64,000 bases of DNA from Occallatibacter gabretensis (GTDB lineage Bacteria; Acidobacteriota; Terriglobia; Terriglobales; Acidobacteriaceae), in assembly GCF_001449115.1 (NCBI RefSeq), contig NZ_LAIJ01000009.1, positions 310,001 to 374,000 on the forward strand. The letters run 5' to 3'. The notes under the pieces are model-generated. The model did no database searches, was not told where the DNA came from, and saw only the letters and a list, made by a program, of their open reading frames with translations. This document shows positions 38,225-44,155 of the stretch, piece by piece. The first letter of the stretch is position 1. Each line of letters begins with the position of its first letter. A program made the translations under genes and the position numbers.

Positions 38225-38307
38225 GTTTGAATGAGCTTATTATACTCAGCCTCGCTGATTTCCTGCACAGCGGGAAACCGCCCCTCTTCAACTAATAATG
38301 CAGCCAT
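38140..38307 (-). CDS. Short antitoxin-like protein (DUF1778/TacA C-terminal-like)
   Basis: 55 residues. AGGAGG lies four bases before the ATG at 38307, a very strong ribosome site. The sequence FPAVQEISEAEYNKLIQTCK followed by NPPEPTTQLKSLLSSP matches the toxin-neutralising C-terminal tail of TacA-type antitoxins (Phe/hydrophobic, acidic, a Leu, then Pro-Pro, then L-x-x-L-L). The ribbon-helix-helix DNA-binding part that normally occupies the first 50 residues is absent: in-frame upstream sequence is not coding. It overlaps the GNAT gene start by 85 bases. It may be a truncated but working antitoxin, or a remnant; the intact ribosome site favours use. Confidence 0.55.
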   Translation of the reverse strand: MAALLVEEGRFPAVQEISEAEYNKLIQTCKNPPEPTTQLKSLLSSPRARKNWHSI

Positions 38308-38330
38308 CTCTCCTCCTTCTCGGCGCGTTA

Positions 38331-38348
38331 TGTCGACATTGTCGACAA
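38331..38348. promoter_or_regulatory. Tandem palindromic operator candidate upstream of the toxin locus
   Basis: TGTCGACA occurs at 38331-38338 and again at 38340-38347 (within TTGTCGACAA, itself palindromic). The pair sits 24 bases upstream of the short antitoxin ATG on the minus strand. Two palindromes nine bases apart suit a protein that binds cooperatively, as ribbon-helix-helix antitoxins do, though the short antitoxin lacks that domain. Confidence 0.5.
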
Positions 38349-38595
38349 TCTGACAGGCCGTCGCTTAATGAATTCAATACAACCCAAGTGTACATCGACT
38401 GTGCTTCAAACTTCAATAGAAGTATTCGATTCATGCCACACTCACATCACCATCAATTCGCTTCATTGCTGCAAGTTTGATAGATGCTTGCCATGATGCA
38501 GCCACCATGAGAATACGAGAGGCAACTGCAAACAGAGTAGCGCCTTCTCGGCTTGCCTAATTGTGCATTAAATCGTCCTATAGGCAAGAATATAC

Positions 38596-38624
38596 TTGAC
38601 TCATCAGACCTAATCGGCTAACGT
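38596..38624 (+). promoter_or_regulatory. Promoter of the transposase gene (leaderless mRNA likely)
   Basis: TTGACT (38596-38601), 17-bp spacer, TAACGT (38619-38624). The -10 ends six bases before the ATG at 38631, and no ribosome site precedes that ATG, so the transcript probably begins at or next to the start codon. Confidence 0.5.
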
Positions 38625-38630
38625 AGATAC

Positions 38631-39605
38631 ATGAGCACGGAACCCAAGACGCTACAGCAAGCAATCATCTACTTCTCCAACCCTGATAACTGTGTGAGCT
38701 ACATGGTAGATCGGCGCTGGCCGAACGGTGTTATTTGCCCTACCTGCGGTCGCACGGATGCGGCCTATGTACCCGCACGGCGCGTATGGCAGTGCAAGAC
38801 GCGGCATCCTAAGAGCCAGTTCAGTGCCAAGGTCGGTACGGTTATGGAAGACTCGCCGATTGGCTTGGATAAGTGGCTTGCGGCAATGTGGCTGGTAGCG
38901 AATTCAAAGAACGGCGTTAGCTCTTGGGAAGTGCATCGCTCGCTGGGCATCACGCAAAAGACGGCGTGGTTTCTCCTGCACCGCATTCGTTTGGCAATGG
39001 GCCAGGATACATCAGAGCCTATGGGCGGCGAAGGGCCATTCGAAGTAGACGAGACTTTCGTTGGGCCTGATCCTCGCAAGATGCATGCTAACAAGCGGCA
39101 AGAACGGTACAAGGCTCTCAGCGCCCGTCCCAAGACTCCTGTAATGGGAATGCTTGACCGTGACAGCCGTCAGGTTCGCGCCAAGGTTGTGCCGAACGTC
39201 AAGCGCGAGACTTTGCAGGGAGCAATCCTAGACCAAATCCAGAAGGGATCAACTGTCTACACTGACCGCGCTACTGGCTATGACAATCTAGCCGCTCAAG
39301 AGTACATCCATGAGACGGTCAACCATGTGGAAGAGTATGTGCGCGGTCAGATTCACACGCAGGGCATTGAGAACTTTTGGGCGCTGATGAAGCGTGGCCT
39401 CAAGGGAACATACATTGCAGTCGAGCCGTTTCACTTGGACCGCTACATTGGGGAGCAAGTATTCCGCTACAACAACCGGGCAACAAAAGACAATCCGCTG
39501 ACTGATTCGGATCGCTTCGCATTCGCAGTCACACAGATTGTTGGCAAGCGTTTGACCTACGCAGAGTTGACCGGGAAGGAGTTGAAAAAACCGGACGCTT
39601 TCTAA
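38631..39605 (+). CDS. IS1595 family (ISXO2-like) transposase
   Basis: 324 residues. Residues about 1-65 contain an N-terminal zinc-ribbon-like region (GVICPTCGRTDAAYVPARR) as in IS1595 transposases. Residues about 120-290 are the DDE-type ISXO2 core: PFEVDETFVGPDPRK (first Asp), STVYTDRATGYDNLA (second Asp) and HTQGIENFWALMKRGLKGTY, where the IENFW-type Glu/Asn-His is characteristic, then EPFHLDRYIGEQVFRYNNR. It is intact with no frameshift. A small basic passenger gene overlaps its last four bases on the opposite strand. The whole element appears to end within 25 bases of the HEPN gene stop at 39827. Confidence 0.9.
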   Translation: MSTEPKTLQQAIIYFSNPDNCVSYMVDRRWPNGVICPTCGRTDAAYVPARRVWQCKTRHPKSQFSAKVGTVMEDSPIGLDKWLAAMWLVANSKNGVSSWEVHRSLGITQKTAWFLLHRIRLAMGQDTSEPMGGEGPFEVDETFVGPDPRKMHANKRQERYKALSARPKTPVMGMLDRDSRQVRAKVVPNVKRETLQGAILDQIQKGSTVYTDRATGYDNLAAQEYIHETVNHVEEYVRGQIHTQGIENFWALMKRGLKGTYIAVEPFHLDRYIGEQVFRYNNRATKDNPLTDSDRFAFAVTQIVGKRLTYAELTGKELKKPDAF

Positions 39606-39805
39606 GCGAGAGGCGAAGCGTCAGGGACGGGGGCAGCGGAAGGTTTAGACTTCCGTTTCGTTCCTTTTTTGGGGCCGCGCTTCTTCGGATTAGATTCTGC
39701 TTTGGCGCGGTATGCTGACTCACGTCGCTTCATCTCTTCGTGAGATACGGACAGAACCGCTTCCACTACTTTTGTGAACGCTGCGTATTCGGCAGAGTGT
39801 CTCAT
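39602..39805 (-). CDS. Passenger protein of the IS1595-type element, small basic
   Basis: 67 residues. The first half (RHSAEYAAFTKVVEAVLSVS, then HEEMKRRESAYRA) is helical; the second half is Lys/Arg/Pro-rich (KKRGPKKGTKRKSK). Small basic genes of this kind are often carried just behind ISXO2-like transposases, usually on the opposite strand; their function is unknown. The gene overlaps the transposase stop by four bases. Confidence 0.6.
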   Translation of the reverse strand: MRHSAEYAAFTKVVEAVLSVSHEEMKRRESAYRAKAESNPKKRGPKKGTKRKSKPSAAPVPDASPLA

Positions 39806-39826
39806 CTACTCGGATTTTAACACTCT

Positions 39827-40438
39827 CTACTGTAAGGCTGCTGTAGCAACCGCTATCAAGTCGTCCGTCCAAGATTCAAGCACAGTCCTTCCCCCAGGAG
39901 TGTAGTTGTTTAATTGAAATACTCTTGTCCTGGGATGCCGCCCCGTGAAGTTCCCAGACCGAATTGCCTGTTCTGCGGTTTGCTTTTTTCGGTGCGCATA
40001 AAAATTTCTTACTTCCCTCAGATAGTTCGCGGGCGAATTTACGGCACCTAATGCCGCCGAAACCGTAGTTAGGTTTTGAATGTTTAGCCTTTGTGCGGCG
40101 CGGATGCATTGATCTGACGCGTACCACTTTGGCTCGTTGAGTCTTCCACCAGATAGGCTCATCAGTACAGGAACAACGTCTCCCCTGCTCTTGATTGTGG
40201 GCAAGCTAGTGCTGAGTCTTATTCCCCCAAGTGTTTCAGTCCTGCCGTAAGCCGAGAGAACGATCAATTCTCGGCAGAACCTTGCCCATGAGTCGTGAAG
40301 TCTAATAACTACCAGTTCGCCAGCGAAGTGGCCTTGGCGGTGATCAGTACTTGCGCCAAACCGCGAGAACTCCTCGCGAAGCCACTCGGCTTCCCAAGTG
40401 AACTTACGTAATATGTTCTCAAAGGCGGTTCGGCGCAT
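39827..40438 (-). CDS. HEPN-fold protein of the MAE_28990/MAE_18760 type, possible RNase
   Basis: 203 residues, mainly helical. Residues 141-150 read REVRNFYAHR: Arg144-Asn145-x-x-x-His149 is the canonical R-N-x3-H catalytic motif of HEPN ribonucleases. An earlier helix with LHDSWARFCRELIVLSAYGR and NEPKWYASDQCIRAAQRLNI matches the MAE_28990 subgroup of HEPN proteins predicted as nucleases in defence and toxin systems. It starts three bases after the stop of a DUF262 gene on the same strand, so the two form one module. Substrate (host or phage RNA, or tRNA) and trigger are unknown. The IS1595 element abuts its 3' end but the frame is intact. Confidence 0.75.
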   Translation of the reverse strand: MRRTAFENILRKFTWEAEWLREEFSRFGASTDHRQGHFAGELVVIRLHDSWARFCRELIVLSAYGRTETLGGIRLSTSLPTIKSRGDVVPVLMSLSGGRLNEPKWYASDQCIRAAQRLNIQNLTTVSAALGAVNSPANYLREVRNFYAHRKKQTAEQAIRSGNFTGRHPRTRVFQLNNYTPGGRTVLESWTDDLIAVATAALQ

Positions 40439-40441
40439 GAC

Positions 40442-41548
40442 TTAATCAATCGATTCGGATGTAAGAGCCCTTACAAATTCCGGGAATCTCACGCGCCGAC
40501 TGGCAATTTTATGTGCAAAGTCTCGCGCTTTCCAGAACGCTACGAAAGGCTCTGGTGGCTCATCTGCGCCAGAGGTGACGGATGCAAGGGTCAGAAGATT
40601 ATCTTGCACCTGCTCAATATTCGGATTGAGTACCTTTCGCTCTAGCACTTCTGTCGGCTTTATGTCTCCGCTTGGGATTCCAACCATAGAGTAAGCGACA
40701 GCACTAAAGAGCATGAGAAGTGGAGCAGGATTCATTATCGACGTTCCCTTGAGAAACGGTCCATAGGCATCCCTAATCTTGCTCATTACTGCATTGAAGT
40801 TAGGGACGGTCTGGGCATCAAAGCCAGAATCATATTTGTTGTAAAGTGTGTCTATTTTTGGCTGCCCTCCGTCCTTCACTCCCTCAAGCAAAACTCCGAA
40901 CATTTCAGCGGTAAGAGAGTCATCCATCATTCGAACTCGTTCCCTGACGCTAAGAACGTCAAATTCCTCCCAAAAACTAGCCCAGGCCCTTGAAGCATTT
41001 CGAACGGCCCACTTGAACTCCCCCTGATACTTTCCGTGGCGCTTCTCTGGGGCGTTGAGAGTTACTGTGTAGGAGTTCAATCGCGCGAATACTTCGAGAA
41101 CATCATCTGTGGATGCGTTAAGCAATTGGTCTACGGCAATTGCGTATCCAAGAAAACTCTCCTGCTGTTCAGGGGTAAGAGTGGAATACTTTTTACCGGC
41201 GAACTCAGAAGCTCGCTTTGAAAGAGCGAAACCATCCTCAGCAAAGCTCATAATCGCTCGAAGGCGCTGTTGGCCGTCTACCACTTCCCTAATTGATTTC
41301 TTAGTGACGACATCGACGCGAGTCCTCAGATAAACCTTAGGAATGGGCAACTGGCGAAGAATTGTATCAATCAGGAACGTTTTAGCGGCAGGACTCCACA
41401 CGTCTCCCCTTTGAAAATCGGGGTTTAGTATCAGAGCCTTTTTTTGGTGCCATTCCAGAAAGTCCGAAACGCGATATTGTTCGAGAATTGAAGGCATCCA
41501 GTTCCTTGAGGGCACGAAGCCAGGTGTGAGATCGAAGGTTTCAATCAT
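40442..41548 (-). CDS. DUF262 domain protein (ParB/Srx-fold, GmrS-like)
   Basis: 368 residues. Residues about 25-170 are a DUF262 domain: LNPDFQRGDVWSPAAKTFLI (residues 41-60) and REVVDGQQRLRAIM (87-100), with DGQQR the conserved nucleotide-binding/hydrolysis loop. DUF262 is the N-terminal, NTP-using module of GmrSD, BrxU and SspE defence nucleases. Here the usual C-terminal DUF1524 HNH nuclease is absent; residues 180-368 are helical with no recognised motif. The HEPN protein encoded three bases later may supply the nuclease in trans. The ATG at 41548 has AAGGGG six bases upstream; an earlier start at 41614 is possible but unsupported. The likely role is defence against phage or plasmids, by inference. 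Confidence 0.8.
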   Translation of the reverse strand: MIETFDLTPGFVPSRNWMPSILEQYRVSDFLEWHQKKALILNPDFQRGDVWSPAAKTFLIDTILRQLPIPKVYLRTRVDVVTKKSIREVVDGQQRLRAIMSFAEDGFALSKRASEFAGKKYSTLTPEQQESFLGYAIAVDQLLNASTDDVLEVFARLNSYTVTLNAPEKRHGKYQGEFKWAVRNASRAWASFWEEFDVLSVRERVRMMDDSLTAEMFGVLLEGVKDGGQPKIDTLYNKYDSGFDAQTVPNFNAVMSKIRDAYGPFLKGTSIMNPAPLLMLFSAVAYSMVGIPSGDIKPTEVLERKVLNPNIEQVQDNLLTLASVTSGADEPPEPFVAFWKARDFAHKIASRRVRFPEFVRALTSESID

Positions 41549-41643
41549 ACGCGACCCCCTTGCGAGAAGTCGCGCACAATGCTTTCGCCAGCTCCAGCGC
41601 CGAAAACGGCACAAGCCAAGGATAGCAGAGTTGATGAGACAGG

Positions 41644-41668
41644 TATATTATTACCGTCCTATATTATT
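41644..41668. promoter_or_regulatory. Direct repeat TATATTATT upstream of the DUF262-HEPN module
   Basis: TATATTATT at 41644-41652 and again at 41660-41668, 16 bp apart start to start, about 100 bases upstream of the DUF262 ATG in an AT-rich patch. On the minus strand each copy reads AATAATATA and includes a TAATAT hexamer, so one may be a -10 and the pair an operator. Confidence 0.4.
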
Positions 41669-41771
41669 CGATTCATTGATCTTAATTCATTTTTATGGTG
41701 TTTACTGATTGTGCAATAGAGCCGGTGAAAGTGGTTACTTTCTATAATAAATTGAAATTTTTTCCTTTTTT

Positions 41772-42197
41772 TCATGCGGCTGGCTGGACTTGCTCCCGGA
41801 GCTGGAGCTTTGTTTTCTGGCGTTCTTCGCGGGACTGGGCTAGGGCGATTTTGGCGTTGGCGTGCGCGATTTTGGCTGCGGATAGCCGCTGCTGGTCTTC
41901 TGCGCGAACGGTCTGCATGACGACCCTGGCGGTGGCCAGCATGGCATTGCCATCTTTCGGCTTGATGACGCTGATGGCGATGCCGTGGTTGATGCAGGTG
42001 GCGTAATCCTTAATATCCTGAATGGAGGCGAGATCAGGAAGGTTGGCGAGATAGTTCTCGGCGGCGATGTCAGCGGATTGGTAGTCGGAGACGTTGAGGC
42101 CTTTGCAATCTGCAATGGCGCGGTTGCGGGCCTGGCAGCAGCGTTGAACGGCGGGGTTGCGGGTTTCCTTGTGAATGCATGGACGTGCGTGGCGCAT
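41772..42197 (-). CDS. Unknown protein with N-terminal Cys cluster
   Basis: 141 residues. AAAGGAG lies eight bases before the ATG at 42197. The N terminus (residues 1-35) has Cys at CIHKETRNPAVQRCCQARNR and again in DCKGLN, a pattern that could hold a metal or disulfides; the middle (NVSDYQSADIAAENYLANLP) and the long C-terminal helix (ANAKIALAQSREERQKTKLQ) are charged and may form a coiled coil. I do not recognise the family. A strong terminator-like hairpin lies in its leader at 42221-42257. Confidence 0.7.
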   Translation of the reverse strand: MRHARPCIHKETRNPAVQRCCQARNRAIADCKGLNVSDYQSADIAAENYLANLPDLASIQDIKDYATCINHGIAISVIKPKDGNAMLATARVVMQTVRAEDQQRLSAAKIAHANAKIALAQSREERQKTKLQLREQVQPAA

Positions 42198-42220
42198 GAT
42201 GGGTCTCCTTTGGACGGGAA

Positions 42221-42257
42221 AAACAGAAAGGCCGCGCGGGTGCGCGGCCTTCTGTTT
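42221..42257. terminator. Intrinsic terminator in the leader of the Cys-rich gene (bidirectional)
   Basis: GGCCGCGC (42230-42237), loop GGGT, GCGCGGCC (42242-42249) is extended outward by AAACAGAA/TTCTGTTT with one bulged A. On the minus strand the hairpin is followed by TTTCTGTTTTTCC, so it can end transcription about 24 bases before the start codon at 42197; on the plus strand it is followed by TTCTGTTTTG. No plus-strand gene ends here, so it either caps an upstream minus transcript or acts as an attenuator. Confidence 0.6.
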
Positions 42258-43015
42258 TGCTCTCTATGTCTATTGTCTACAAATGGGGGAAATAATGTGC
42301 AAAGTGCGCGAAAAATCTTGACCTTTAGAATGAGTGGGTTAGAAAATATTTTCGGCGCGGGGGCTTGACAAGATTTCCACAGGGGCTGACTGAGAGGTGT
42401 GGGGCCCACCCTTGCGACAAAAACAACTACGTCGCAAGAATCCGCCCACACGGCTTTTGTGGCGCTACTGGGGAAAGCAACCACAAGAACAACCGCAGAT
42501 CCTTCGATGCCCTCACCCCAGCGACGAAGACCTGTCGCCCGGAGGCCCCGATTCGCCTGAAAAACGGCTACGCTCAGGATGTCAGGCTTCAATAGGGACG
42601 CGAGTGGAAGCGCCGTCCCGCCCTTCCCTACCCCATCGCACAAAGATCGCACGCGGGTGACCCAGTGGCGCGATGAAACTGCGCCAAGGATGGGGCATCC
42701 GCCCAGTGTGGTAGTAAAAGGGCGCTAAAGCTGTCCAGAATCGGGCAAAAACGGGCAATTTCGGGAGAAATACCCATAAAAGCCAACAAAACTTGTGGAA
42801 AAGCCTGCTTTTTGCCTTGACTTTGAGTACCTTCAGGCCGCATGGTGTTGAACGGTAGGGTTCTCCGGACCCGCATGAATACAGGGGTTTCGTTCACACG
42901 TTGCCTCAGTCGACTCCCTCCATGCGGTCCCGGCGCGAGCGGTCTTGAAGTAAGTGGAAGGACACTGCGGCGAGCGGAAGCCCAAGGCAACATTTTGATC
43001 TTAAGGAGAATACGC
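42258..43015. other. Non-coding stretch upstream of the HU gene with a dyad
   Basis: About 760 bases with no convincing gene. CTTGCGAC (42411-42418) and GTCGCAAG (42431-42438) make an 8-bp dyad with a 12-base loop, next to GTGGGGCCCACC. GGGCAAAAACGGGCAATT near 42745 is a short direct repeat. Part of the 3' half must be the HU promoter and leader; no clear -35/-10 was found. A small RNA is possible but not shown. Confidence 0.4.
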
Positions 43016-43312
43016 ATGGCATCTGGATTGACGAAAACCGCATTGACTCGCCACCTGGCAGAGAAGCTGGAATTGACCAACAAGCAGGTCGGAACCTTCC
43101 TGGACCTGTTGGCTGAGACCGCCATCAAGGAAACGAAGAAGAACGGTGTCTTCGTGATCCCCGGCATTGGCCGCTTGAAAAAGGCAGAGCGCAAGGCGCG
43201 CATCGGCCGCAACCCACAGACGGGCGAAGCCATCAAGATCAAGGCGAAGACCGTGGTGAAGTTCACTGTGGCGAAGAGCGCGAAGGACATTATCGCGCCC
43301 CCGAAGAAGTAG
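43016..43312 (+). CDS. HU-family DNA-binding protein
   Basis: 98 residues with AAGGAG (43003-43008) seven bases before the ATG. The HU/IHF fold is clear: SGLTKTALTRHLAEKLELT helix, TAIKETKKNGVFVIPGIGRL, KAERKARIGRNPQTGEAIKI (the DNA arm with the conserved R-x-G-R-N-P core) and the final VKFTVAKSAKDIIAPPKK. The arm is shorter-spaced than in E. coli HU but the R-N-P tip residue is present. It compacts the nucleoid as a dimer. A strong intrinsic terminator follows at 43334-43361. Confidence 0.93.
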   Translation: MASGLTKTALTRHLAEKLELTNKQVGTFLDLLAETAIKETKKNGVFVIPGIGRLKKAERKARIGRNPQTGEAIKIKAKTVVKFTVAKSAKDIIAPPKK

Positions 43313-43333
43313 TTTCAGGTTCGTATGAAGAAG

Positions 43334-43361
43334 CGGGAGAGGCCAAGGCCTCTCCCGTTTT
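43334..43361 (+). terminator. Intrinsic terminator of the HU gene
   Basis: CGGGAGAGGC (43334-43343), loop CAAG, GCCTCTCCCG (43348-43357), then TTTTACTTTT. It lies between the convergent HU and methyltransferase-like genes and may serve both. Confidence 0.85.
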
Positions 43362-43383
43362 ACTTTTGGTGCGATGTTGATGG

Positions 43384-44115
43384 TTATTCAGCGGGCGGGG
43401 CGGTGGGGAAGAAAGCATGCGCGACGAGCGAGAGGCCGAAACTGATGAGATAGGCGCGGCCGAGGAGGGTTGCGTCATAGCGCCACCAAAGAATGGCTGT
43501 GGTGAGAAAGACACCGATGGGGGTGAGCTCTGCGAGGACTGCTCGCAGCCAGTGGGTGGGGCGCGGCCCGATGGGGAGAGTGGAGCGCAGGCACGGGATG
43601 AGACGCGGCACCGATTGCAGATAAGCCTGATAAGGCGCGCCTAATTTGTTGCCGAGGAATTTTTCTTCGCCGAGGATGAGGCGGAGATCAAAGAACGGGA
43701 CGAGGATGAGGACCAAGACCGCTCCCGAGACGGGCATGGCGAAGGCCATGGCGGCAACCATGAAGATGACGCCGAGGTAGAGCGGGTTGCGCACGTAGCG
43801 GTAAGGCCCGCTGGCCATGACCCTGCCGGCGTTCATGCTGGCGGCGTGAACGATGCCGGGGTCAAGATACGCGGTTCCCCAGACGCGGAGCCACACGCTG
43901 AGCGCGGCGATGAGCGTGGCAAAAATGATGACGATGGGCGTGGCGTAGGCAAAGCTCACCACGCCGAGGCGGCTTAGCTCAAGCGCAAGCCATTCGAGAA
44001 GCGAGATACGGCGGCCGAGATTCCAGTATTCGATCCATGGAGACCAGAAGCCGAGAATCACAAGGACAACGTGGATGATGACGCGGAGACGGAATTCAAG
44101 TGCGGATGCGCGCAT
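43384..44115 (-). CDS. Membrane isoprenylcysteine carboxyl methyltransferase-like protein
   Basis: 243 residues with about five membrane segments. GPYRYVRNPLYLGVIFMVAAMA (about residue 100-120) and EEKFLGNKLGAPYQAYLQSV match the phospholipid/isoprenylcysteine methyltransferase (ICMT/PEMT-like) family, where the R-H/Y-P-x-Y and E-E-x-x-L residues hold S-adenosylmethionine. The substrate in bacteria is usually unknown. It lies 40 bases after the ADOP permease stop, on the same strand, and may be the last gene of that transcript. Confidence 0.8.
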   Translation of the reverse strand: MRASALEFRLRVIIHVVLVILGFWSPWIEYWNLGRRISLLEWLALELSRLGVVSFAYATPIVIIFATLIAALSVWLRVWGTAYLDPGIVHAASMNAGRVMASGPYRYVRNPLYLGVIFMVAAMAFAMPVSGAVLVLILVPFFDLRLILGEEKFLGNKLGAPYQAYLQSVPRLIPCLRSTLPIGPRPTHWLRAVLAELTPIGVFLTTAILWWRYDATLLGRAYLISFGLSLVAHAFFPTAPPAE

Positions 44116-44155
44116 AGGTTTCTCTATAGGCTATACGCGCAGGGCCTGTCGGGTT

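Larger units (their letters stand above)
38308..38630. other. Intergenic region between the toxin locus and the transposase
   Basis: No gene. It contains the tandem TGTCGACA site at 38331-38348 on the toxin side and the transposase promoter at 38596-38624 on the other. The left end of the insertion sequence must lie somewhere in 38450-38600, but I could not identify the inverted repeat. Confidence 0.5.

Noticed and set aside
38308..39830. Terminal inverted repeats and target duplication of the IS1595-type element
   Set aside because: I compared sequences flanking the transposase and passenger but found no convincing match, so ends are not given.
42640..42780. Repeated GGGCAA motifs as a CRISPR-like or iteron array
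   Set aside because: Only two or three short copies with irregular spacing.
42842..43015. An upstream extension of the HU frame by 58 codons
   Set aside because: HU homologues begin at the ATG at 43016, which has AAGGAG at the right distance.
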